The notes beneath the pieces were generated by a model. It saw nothing but the letters and a program-made list of their open reading frames with translations, was not told the DNA's origin and made no database searches. Made by a program: the position numbers and the translations under genes. From assembly GCA_946411525.1 (NCBI GenBank), contig CAMKEI010000014.1:1-46583 (forward strand): a stretch of 46,583 nucleotides of DNA, written 5' to 3'. Positions 40,432 to 46,583 of this stretch are shown here, in pieces. Source of the stretch: an uncultured Clostridia bacterium (GTDB taxonomy: Bacteria > Bacillota > Clostridia > Christensenellales > Aristaeellaceae). Numbering within the stretch: position 1 is the stretch's first letter; every line of letters starts with the position of its first letter.

Positions 40432-41978
40432 TGAAAAAGACGGTCTGCCTGACGCTCGCGCTATTCTGCCTGCTGTTCCTGACCGGATGCACCGGAAGAG
40501 GCATTGAGGAAGACAAAACGCCGGTTCCGACACTTCCTCCCGCAGAGGCGCGCTATACCGCTCCAGACGGAGACGGGATAGCAACTGATGAGAGAGAATA
40601 CAGGATGTATCTTCCCGGCCGGGACGGACTGCACCTGGTATCCCGAAGCGTTCGCCTGCAAGCTGCGAACCTGAACGATACGGCGGAACTGCTCGTCCGC
40701 AGCCTGCTCAGGGCCGAAGGCGACGGGGAAGCCCGAAAACTCGGCGGTACGAAGACCACGCGCCTGTACGGCGCTCATCCGCTTGAGATCAGCGACGGCG
40801 TATGTACCGTCAATCTGACATCATCCATGCTTCAGCTCAGTTCGAGCGAGTATTACAAAAACTGCCTGGCGCTGTCCACGACCCTTTGTGAAATAGACGG
40901 GATCAACAGCGTCAATGTGCTGGTCGCGGACCAGAGCGTCGCGCTGGACATCTCCGGCAATCTGCCGATGGGCACCCTGATCGCGCATCAGGGAGAAAAC
41001 ATCGCAGTTCTCTGGGAACAGATGGAAGCAAAACGAACACCGCTGGGGGAGAAGAGCAGCAACAATCCGCTGAATGCACGCGCCACTCTGTATTATCCCC
41101 TGCCGGACAGCAGGGGCGTCGGCTGTACCATACGCATGGTCAATTTTTCCGGCCAGACACCGGAACAGATGGCCTCAGGACTGATCGACGCCATGAGCGA
41201 CGTCAGAAGAAGCATGATCGGAGAACAGGATTTTCCGGAACTGAGGAAACTGCTGACTCACGATCCTGTCGCCAGCGACCTGGAAGACGGCACCCGCCTG
41301 ATTACTCTGAGCCTGCGGGAGGATGCGGAATCCCTGCTGGAAGAAGGCAGAACAGATCTGGCCTGTTTTGCCGCGGCTGTGACCTATACGTTGACGACTT
41401 TTATTCCGGGCGTGACCGCGGTCTGTTTCAGGAAGGGCGACAAGCCTGTTACGGAACTGAAGACAAAGACAGGACGGTTTGATACTGTGACCGCATTGGG
41501 CGGACTAGTGACACGCGCCGCCGTGGAACCGTTCCTGATGAGCAGCGTTACGGTCTATTTCGCGCGGAACGGTATTCTCTGTGAATGCGAGCGCCCTGTA
41601 TCACGCCGCTCTGTAGACAGCCTACGGGCACAGATGTGCGCCCTGATGGAAGGACCCGATGTTACAGAACAGGAGGAGGGTATTATTGCCACGCTTCCCG
41701 ACACCGTTCGGGAGGATGATATTCTCGGAATTGCCGCGGAAGGGGATACCGTGCTTGTTAACCTGAGCGAGAGTTTCCGGGCGGAAATTCAGGAGCAGGG
41801 GAAGGACGCGGAAACGCTGATCTGCTACAGCATGGTAAACACGCTGTGCAAAAATACCGGTTTGAAACGGGTACGGTTCTTTTTCGAAGGAGAACAGGTG
41901 GAAACCGTGGCGGGAACGATCTATTGGGCAGGGGAGTTCATGTATAACATCGGACTGGCCGAAAAAGGACTGGGTTAA
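40428..41978 (+). CDS. Lipoprotein with two GerMN domains
   Basis: The 516-aa protein has a lipobox LTGC (Cys21). It has two GerMN-type domains, at about residues 60-185 (LNDTAELLVRSLLRAEG, VCTVNLTSSMLQL) and about 375-505 (DSLRAQMCALMEGPD, TVLVNLSESFRAEI). A middle region of about 190 residues has no clear family. GerMN domains are found in spore-germination and cell-wall lipoproteins. The position after the kinase, with ATGA overlap and a GGAAGGAG site, corresponds to YycH/YycI of WalRK operons, so it may tune the kinase. That role is inferred from position. Confidence 0.88.
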   Translation: MMKKTVCLTLALFCLLFLTGCTGRGIEEDKTPVPTLPPAEARYTAPDGDGIATDEREYRMYLPGRDGLHLVSRSVRLQAANLNDTAELLVRSLLRAEGDGEARKLGGTKTTRLYGAHPLEISDGVCTVNLTSSMLQLSSSEYYKNCLALSTTLCEIDGINSVNVLVADQSVALDISGNLPMGTLIAHQGENIAVLWEQMEAKRTPLGEKSSNNPLNARATLYYPLPDSRGVGCTIRMVNFSGQTPEQMASGLIDAMSDVRRSMIGEQDFPELRKLLTHDPVASDLEDGTRLITLSLREDAESLLEEGRTDLACFAAAVTYTLTTFIPGVTAVCFRKGDKPVTELKTKTGRFDTVTALGGLVTRAAVEPFLMSSVTVYFARNGILCECERPVSRRSVDSLRAQMCALMEGPDVTEQEEGIIATLPDTVREDDILGIAAEGDTVLVNLSESFRAEIQEQGKDAETLICYSMVNTLCKNTGLKRVRFFFEGEQVETVAGTIYWAGEFMYNIGLAEKGLG

Positions 41979-41987
41979 TATCATTCT

Positions 41988-42006
41988 GAATTGTGAATTA
42001 TTCATT
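41988..42006. repeat. AT-rich short repeat, copy 3
   Basis: GAATTGTGAATTATTCATT shares the AATTGTGAATTAT core of the units at 7052-7084 and 15695-15733. It lies between the GerMN and htrA genes. Confidence 0.6.
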
Positions 42007-42074
42007 TTGCGTTCATAATCTGTACAAAAACAGGGAATATACTTACCTCGAAAACCGGAAAGGAGGTTTTTGAG

Positions 42075-43355
42075 ATGAGAAAGATCCTGAATAAGAAATT
42101 GATGGGTATCATTGCCCTGGCTCTGGTTTGTGTATTTGCGGGAACCGTGATCGGCGCTTCCCAGCCTTCTGCGAGCGCAGAGGAGAAAGTTGTTCTGACC
42201 TCGCCCTTTACCGAGGCAATCGCCAAGGTACGGGACAGCGTGGTCGGCGTGAACAATTATCAGATTGTCAATAACAATTACGGCGGCTACGGCGGATATG
42301 ACTATTTCCCCTGGAGTTATTTCGGCGGCTACGGTAACGGATACGGCAACGGCTACGGACGCACCCAGCCGGATTCTTCCGAAGAAATCAAGTACGGCAG
42401 CGGTTCCGGTGTTGTAATTGCGAAAGAGTACGTGCTGACCAACTACCATGTGGTGGAAGGAGCTCACAGCCTGAAGATTTCCATCGGCGACGACGAAGAG
42501 AATCTCTACGACGCGACAGTGGTCACCAGCGATGAAAACAAGGACGTGGCGGTACTGAGTGTTCCGGGACTGCCGCTGGAACCTGTGGAACTCGGCGACA
42601 GCGATGAACTGGTCATCGGCGACTGGGTCGTGTGCATCGGCAACCCGATCGGATTTACCGGAACCGCAACCGCGGGCATCGTCTCCGGCCTGAACCGGGA
42701 GATCGCTTCCGACAACAGCTCGCTTGACAAGTACGGACGCTCCAGCAAGGTGGTCAACAGCATGATCCAGACCGACGCGGCCATCAACAGCGGCAACAGC
42801 GGCGGCGGTATGTTCAATACAGCCGGACAGCTGATCGGTATTCCGACGCTGAAGTACACCGGCTCCCGTTACAGCTCCAATGCCACTGTTGAAAGCATCG
42901 GCATGTGCATTCCGATCAACGAGGCCAAGGATGTAATAGAGGCTGCCCTGAGCGGTAAGAGCACTGCGGCACAGCAGCCCGCGGGAGACAACCCCGCCGA
43001 AGCTCCGGCGACTACCGGACTGTATGGGAAACCCCGTATGGGCCTTTCAGTTACAGACACGGGCAATACAAACGGCAGGTGGCCGCAGGGCGTACTGATC
43101 CGTGAAGTGGAGGAAGGAAGCCCCGCCGAGAAAGCCGGACTGCAGGTCGGCGATATCATGGTCGAGGTAAACGGCCAGGTGATCTCCTCCTTTGATGAAG
43201 AGAAAGCGATTATTGAGTCTCTGCAGGAAGGCGACGAGGTTGCCGTGAAGGTGTTCCGTGCCGACAAGCTGGAAAACGGCCTGCCTGCCACGACCGAAGG
43301 CAAATATGTAGATCTGACAGTGACGCTGGCCATGATTGATACGGTAAGCCAGTAA
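42075..43355 (+). CDS. htrA: HtrA-type serine protease with PDZ domain
   Basis: This membrane-anchored or secreted envelope quality-control protease is 426 aa. The N-terminal hydrophobic segment (10-30) may be an anchor or a signal peptide. An unusual Gly/Tyr/Asn-rich stretch at about 67-96 (NNNYGGYGGYDYF, then YGNGYGNGYG) precedes the trypsin-like domain. The triad is His125 (LTNYHVVEG), Asp157 (ENKDVAVL) and Ser242 (NSGNSGGG). One PDZ domain (about 325-415) carries GSPAEKAGLQVGDIM. AAAGGAGG precedes the ATG. It lies downstream of the regulator, kinase and GerMN genes, as in WalRK loci. Confidence 0.95.
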   Translation: MRKILNKKLMGIIALALVCVFAGTVIGASQPSASAEEKVVLTSPFTEAIAKVRDSVVGVNNYQIVNNNYGGYGGYDYFPWSYFGGYGNGYGNGYGRTQPDSSEEIKYGSGSGVVIAKEYVLTNYHVVEGAHSLKISIGDDEENLYDATVVTSDENKDVAVLSVPGLPLEPVELGDSDELVIGDWVVCIGNPIGFTGTATAGIVSGLNREIASDNSSLDKYGRSSKVVNSMIQTDAAINSGNSGGGMFNTAGQLIGIPTLKYTGSRYSSNATVESIGMCIPINEAKDVIEAALSGKSTAAQQPAGDNPAEAPATTGLYGKPRMGLSVTDTGNTNGRWPQGVLIREVEEGSPAEKAGLQVGDIMVEVNGQVISSFDEEKAIIESLQEGDEVAVKVFRADKLENGLPATTEGKYVDLTVTLAMIDTVSQ

Positions 43356-43371
43356 AATCATCGTAAGAACC

Positions 43372-43402
43372 GCTCCGGGATGCTATCATCCCGGAGCATT
43401 TA
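43372..43402 (+). terminator. Terminator after htrA
   Basis: GCTCCGGGATG pairs perfectly with CATCCCGGAGC around CTAT, followed by ATTTATTT. Confidence 0.85.
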
Positions 43403-43415
43403 TTTGGAAAGCAGG

Positions 43416-43444
43416 TTGCGAATCAGGCAGAGTTATGCTACAAA
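43416..43444 (+). promoter_or_regulatory. Candidate promoter of the LRR gene
   Basis: TTGCGA (43416-43421) and TACAAA (43439-43444) are 17 nt apart, about 45 bases before the GTG start. Confidence 0.45.
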
Positions 43445-43489
43445 TGAATCCGGAGATTCCGGAAGACAGACGCAAACAGGAGGGTTACC

Positions 43490-44395
43490 GTGAGAACCGG
43501 AAAGATGATCTGGGCATTGCTGGTTTTGCTGCTCCTGACGCCTCTGTGGACATCCGCGGAAGATACGGAACCGGGCGACCCGACGGTAACATATCTGAAT
43601 CTTGACGGGCAGCGCCTGAACTATTCGACGGTGAAGGATGTACTTGCCGGGTATCCCGGCCTGGAGAAAGCGGACATGTACGACATTCCGCTCCTGCGTA
43701 CGCAGGCGGAGGAACTGGAAGCGCTGTATCCCGGGATTGAATTCGGCTGGACACTGAAAATCGGCAGGGATCATGAAGTCCGGACGGACGTGACGGCCTT
43801 TTCCACCCTGCACCGATCAGGATCCCCAACGCACACGACCCGGGAAATCGCTGTGCTGCGTTACTGCAAAAACCTGAAAGCACTGGATTTCGGGCATAAC
43901 GGAGTGGATGACCTTTCCTGGCTGACGGATCTGCCGGATCTGCGGGTGCTGATCATCGCAGTCAACCGGGTGACCGATATCACCCCCCTTGCAAGCCTGA
44001 CCAAGCTGGAATACCTGGAGTTGTTCAATAATCAGATTTCCGACCTGACTCCGCTGAAAGGGCTGACGCACCTGATGGATCTGAATATCTCCTTCAACCG
44101 GATTACAGATCTTTCCCCGCTGTATGAAATGACATGGCTCAGGCGACTGTGGCTTTTTAACTGTTCGGGTGACGGAACCGGCATACCGGCTGAAACCATT
44201 GAGACACTGAAAAAACGCCTGCCGAACTGCCAGATTGATTACCGGTCACGGCCGACGCTGGGAGGATGGCGGGATCATCCGCACTATCAGGTGATTCACG
44301 AGATGTTTGAAAAGTCAGAGTATATTCCCTTCAGCGACTCTTTTCCGGAGTTTATGATTCCGGAGGAGGATGATGAAGGGGACGAAGACTTTTAA
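43490..44395 (+). CDS. Secreted leucine-rich-repeat protein
   Basis: The 301-aa protein has a signal peptide ending TSA-ED and an N-terminal region of about 95 residues. About five internalin-style LRR units of 22 residues follow (about 120-230: LKALDFGHNGVDDLSWLTDL, LRVLIIAVNRVTDITPL, LEYLELFNNQISDLTPL, LMDLNISFNRITDLSPL). The tail is acidic (EEDDEGDEDF). There is no cell-wall anchor motif. LRR surface proteins bind other proteins; the partner is unknown. The GTG at 43490 is chosen because AGGAGGG lies five bases before it, while the ATG at 43505 is too far. Confidence 0.85.
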   Translation: MRTGKMIWALLVLLLLTPLWTSAEDTEPGDPTVTYLNLDGQRLNYSTVKDVLAGYPGLEKADMYDIPLLRTQAEELEALYPGIEFGWTLKIGRDHEVRTDVTAFSTLHRSGSPTHTTREIAVLRYCKNLKALDFGHNGVDDLSWLTDLPDLRVLIIAVNRVTDITPLASLTKLEYLELFNNQISDLTPLKGLTHLMDLNISFNRITDLSPLYEMTWLRRLWLFNCSGDGTGIPAETIETLKKRLPNCQIDYRSRPTLGGWRDHPHYQVIHEMFEKSEYIPFSDSFPEFMIPEEDDEGDEDF

Positions 44396-44419
44396 CCGCT
44401 GCACGGCCAAGGAAGCCGA

Positions 44420-45316
44420 TTATACGCCGGGCCAGACGGACGCGAAGTAAATGATGTCCGCCAGCGGGCGCTCATTCCTGTTTTCCGGGTCGTTGATCTT
44501 CTGGCCATTGAAGACCAGCACGGAACTGTCTCCGCCGTCCAGATTATAGGCGACCAGAATATCGTCCATACCGGCAACAAATTCCCGCCAGTCCTCAAAC
44601 CGGAAAGCCTTGCTGCCCCGTTCGTTCGGGCCGGTGACGATGACCCGGTATTTCAGATGGCCGGTCTGCGCGATGGCAACCCGCTGGGCAGGATCATTCG
44701 GATTCATGTGAAGTGGCGGTTTATCCTTCCGGATTTTGCCGTTGTTGACCAGCAATGGCCCGAAATAGAATGCGTTGATGATTTTTTTGCCGTCGATTTC
44801 CGTGCCGATGTCTCCACTCCGGGGATCCTCCACGCCATGGAAATCACCGTCTTCATCAATCAGAAGCACATCCTGGCACGGGCTGCGCAGCAGTTTGTTT
44901 TTGAAGGTGATGCCCTGACGGATCGTTACATTCGCCGAACTGTTGGTATTATAGCAATAATAGTCTCCGTTAACTGCCAGCACCGCATTCATACGACGGG
45001 CGAGTACGGAGCCGGACTCGGATCCTTTCGAGTCGAAGCCTTCTGCGGCAGCTGTGCGAAGCTGGCTGGGATCCTGAATTTCGATATCGGCGATCCAGTA
45101 CAGCCTGCCGTTATCGCTTCCGGTCGTGATCTCAACTCTCAGGGTCGGATCTTCGTAGAGGGTTTCTGACAGGTAGTATTTCTGATTGATCTCATTCCCC
45201 GGGGAGAAGTCGATCGGCAGATTCAGATACAGCACTTCATCGTCTTCGGCAACGGCGAAAACGCCGGCGCAGAGCGCCAGCAAAAACGCAGCCAGAAACG
45301 CGGTCAGTCTTTTCAT
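44420..45316 (-). CDS. Secreted phosphodiester glycosidase-family (NAGPA) protein
   Basis: The 298-aa protein has a signal peptide ending VFA-VA and a NAGPA domain (PF09992 type). Motifs are LAVNGDYY near residue 115, RVAIAQTGHLKYRVIVTG, the DILVAYNLDGGDSSVLVFNG signature and the closing ERPLADIIYFAS. Relatives cleave sugar-phosphodiester links, for example in exopolysaccharide or wall-polymer modification; the substrate here is unknown. GAGGAGG precedes the ATG and a consensus promoter lies at 45364-45392. It ends 24 bases from the converging LRR gene, with no terminator seen between them. Confidence 0.88.
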   Translation of the reverse strand: MKRLTAFLAAFLLALCAGVFAVAEDDEVLYLNLPIDFSPGNEINQKYYLSETLYEDPTLRVEITTGSDNGRLYWIADIEIQDPSQLRTAAAEGFDSKGSESGSVLARRMNAVLAVNGDYYCYNTNSSANVTIRQGITFKNKLLRSPCQDVLLIDEDGDFHGVEDPRSGDIGTEIDGKKIINAFYFGPLLVNNGKIRKDKPPLHMNPNDPAQRVAIAQTGHLKYRVIVTGPNERGSKAFRFEDWREFVAGMDDILVAYNLDGGDSSVLVFNGQKINDPENRNERPLADIIYFASVWPGV

Positions 45317-45363
45317 CGCCGATCCTCCTCAGCCCTGCAGGTGAAGGCTGATTATTCTTTCAG

Positions 45364-45392
45364 ATTATATGTGTTCTCCGGTGTGATGTCAA
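45364..45392 (-). promoter_or_regulatory. Consensus promoter of the NAGPA gene
   Basis: On the minus strand TTGACA (45392-45387) and TATAAT (45369-45364) are exactly 17 nt apart. Confidence 0.9.
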
Positions 45393-45434
45393 ACCGAAAA
45401 ACAGCGGAGAATCGGGGACAGCAGAGAATAAAAG

Positions 45435-45465
45435 AACCGGATTCCGCGCAGTACGGAACCCGGTT
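45435..45465 (-). terminator. Terminator after the PRPP synthetase gene
   Basis: On the minus strand AACCGGGTTCCG pairs with CGGAATCCGGTT (one G-T pair) around 7 nt, followed by CTTTTATT. Confidence 0.85.
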
Positions 45466-45480
45466 TTATGTTCGGAAAAA

Positions 45481-46583
45481 TCAGACAAGGCGGATACCCG
45501 CGGCCATCTGTTCGCTGTTGTAGCGCTTGATCAACGCATGAATTCTGTCGTAGGGATTGAGAAGCTTGCTGAGGCTCCGGTCATGATTCAGGGTCGCAAT
45601 GATGAAGGAAATATACTTGCTCATATCCGCCTCGACGAACCATTCGGTTTCCGCCAGTTCCGGTTTGCGGTAGGTCAGGTTGGTGGAAATGACGCGGTCG
45701 ATGAATCCGTTGCGGTAGGCCTCTTCAAAAGCATCAATGCCATTGGTGAACAGGGCGAAAGTACATCCGGCGAAAATCCGGTTTGCCTTGCGTTTTTTCA
45801 GCTCCCTGGCCAGATCGATGATGCTTTCTCCGCTGGAAATCATATCATCCGCAACAAACACATCTTTTCCTTCCACGCTGTCACCCAGGTATTCATGGGC
45901 AACAATGGGATTGCGGCCGTTCACGATGCGGGTGTAGTCCCGGCGCTTATAGAACAGGCCCATATCCAGGCCCAGGACAGAGGCGTAGAAAATATTGCGG
46001 TCGATCGCCCCTTCATCTGGAGAGACGATCATCATATGATCCTTATCAATCCGGAGGGTCTTATCCCGCTTCAGCAGCGCCTTGAAAATCTGATAGCTGG
46101 GCATAATGCTCTCAAAGCCGGTGGTGGGGATGGCGTTCTGTACCCTGGGATCATGGGCGTCAAAGGTGATGATGTTGGAAACGCCCATGTTTTCAAGCTC
46201 CTGAAGCGCCATGGCGCAGTCCAGGCTTTCACGGGCGGAACGGCGATGCTGACGGCCTTCATACAGCATAGGCATGATAACCGTGACACGCTTGGCTTTG
46301 CCGCCCATGGCAGCAATAATCCGCTTCAGGTTGGCAAAATGTTCGTCCGGGCTCATGGGGATCGTTTGCCCGAACATTTTATATTCAACGTTGTACGCAC
46401 CGGGGTCACAGAGAATATACATATCGTAACCGCGGATACTTTCCTTGATCATGCCCTTGCCTTCACCGTTTCCGAAACGGGGACAGGTGACATCAATCAG
46501 GAAGTTTTCCCGCTCGGCTCCTGGCGTGGTGCTCATATCGCCGGGCATGGATTCCTCGGTATGATCCTGCCATTTTTTCAGCC
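45481..46583 (-). CDS. Divergent ribose-phosphate pyrophosphokinase (PRPP synthetase), 5' end outside the window
   Basis: The frame stays open to the window edge (residues LKKWQDHTEES precede the first ATG at 46548), so the N-terminus is missing. The visible part has the PRPP synthetase plan: DMYILCDPG, IMPMLYEGRQHRR, DAHDPRVQNAIP, IVSPDEGAIDRN, FYKRRDYTR and the PRPP loop VADDMISSGESIIDLA, then CTFALFTNG. Compared with the standard enzyme, the loop reads SSGES instead of TAGT and an extra N-terminal segment is present. This longer Clostridial form would make PRPP from ribose 5-phosphate and ATP. Confidence 0.88.
   Translation of the reverse strand, partial: LKKWQDHTEESMPGDMSTTPGAERENFLIDVTCPRFGNGEGKGMIKESIRGYDMYILCDPGAYNVEYKMFGQTIPMSPDEHFANLKRIIAAMGGKAKRVTVIMPMLYEGRQHRRSARESLDCAMALQELENMGVSNIITFDAHDPRVQNAIPTTGFESIMPSYQIFKALLKRDKTLRIDKDHMMIVSPDEGAIDRNIFYASVLGLDMGLFYKRRDYTRIVNGRNPIVAHEYLGDSVEGKDVFVADDMISSGESIIDLARELKKRKANRIFAGCTFALFTNGIDAFEEAYRNGFIDRVISTNLTYRKPELAETEWFVEADMSKYISFIIATLNHDRSLSKLLNPYDRIHALIKRYNSEQMAAGIRLV

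Noticed and set aside
1-46583. CRISPR arrays, toxin-antitoxin pairs, restriction or abortive-infection genes
   Set aside because: I looked for regularly spaced repeats and typical small gene pairs and saw none.

Overview
The window reads as chromosomal DNA of an anaerobic, fermentative Bacillota of class Clostridia, with moderate-to-high GC (about 55% by eye). The supporting signs are butyrate kinase, a TPP riboswitch and a T-box leader, YesM/YesN-type and WalRK-like two-component systems, DUF3048 and GerMN proteins, strong AGGAGG-type ribosome binding sites and consensus TTGACA/TATAAT promoters. The protein set resembles uncultured or rumen Christensenellales-like Clostridia, but that placement is an impression and was not tested. 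No phage, transposase, rRNA or CRISPR array was seen.

Layout. 1-400: an intact tRNA-Arg(CCU) and, beside it, a broken copy of its 5' half that carries the better promoter. 485-7032: small hypotheticals, a DUF4298 protein, an MGMT-like protein, butyrate kinase, an MMPL/RND exporter, a 74-aa conserved protein and a ROK sugar kinase. 7152-12404: polyphosphate kinase, mannonate dehydratase UxuA with its own promoter, an odd MocR-like regulator (no PLP lysine, no C-terminal domain) and, divergent from it, an ECF S component. 12421-16823: a compact shikimate operon aroC - aroE/aroK fusion - aroQ - aroA plus a hotdog thioesterase. 17006-21601: a GT4 glycosyltransferase, a VanZ-VOC fusion with a zinc-dependent phospholipase C-like protein, and a VanY carboxypeptidase. 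21644-30583: a sugar-sensing and uptake locus with a lipoprotein binding protein, a YesM-type kinase, a YesN-type regulator, a second binding protein, an ABC ATPase and two permeases, most like YtfQRT-YjfF. 30656-33334: a LacI-type regulator with a secreted cysteine-peptidase-like protein, and thiT under a TPP riboswitch. 33482-35403: a sodium:solute symporter under a T-box leader whose specifier reads as TAC (Tyr). 35494-38149: two tandem DUF3048 proteins. 38292-43355: a WalRK-like pair, a GerMN lipoprotein and an HtrA protease. 43490-46583: a leucine-rich-repeat protein, a NAGPA-family protein and a divergent PRPP synthetase cut by the window end.

How the genes work together. The sugar locus looks like a three-component sensor (anchored binding protein, kinase, AraC-type regulator) that switches on the adjacent transporter. 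A hairpin after the transport binding protein would set its excess over the membrane parts. Thiamine uptake and the symporter sit back to back, each under its own RNA sensor. The RR-kinase-GerMN-HtrA run matches the envelope-stress logic of WalRK loci. No single block is clearly a wholly new system. The most unusual items are the lysine-less truncated MocR, the VanZ-VOC fusion, the Tyr T-box on a symporter, the broken tRNA copy, and an AT-rich repeat that supplies the start of aroE.
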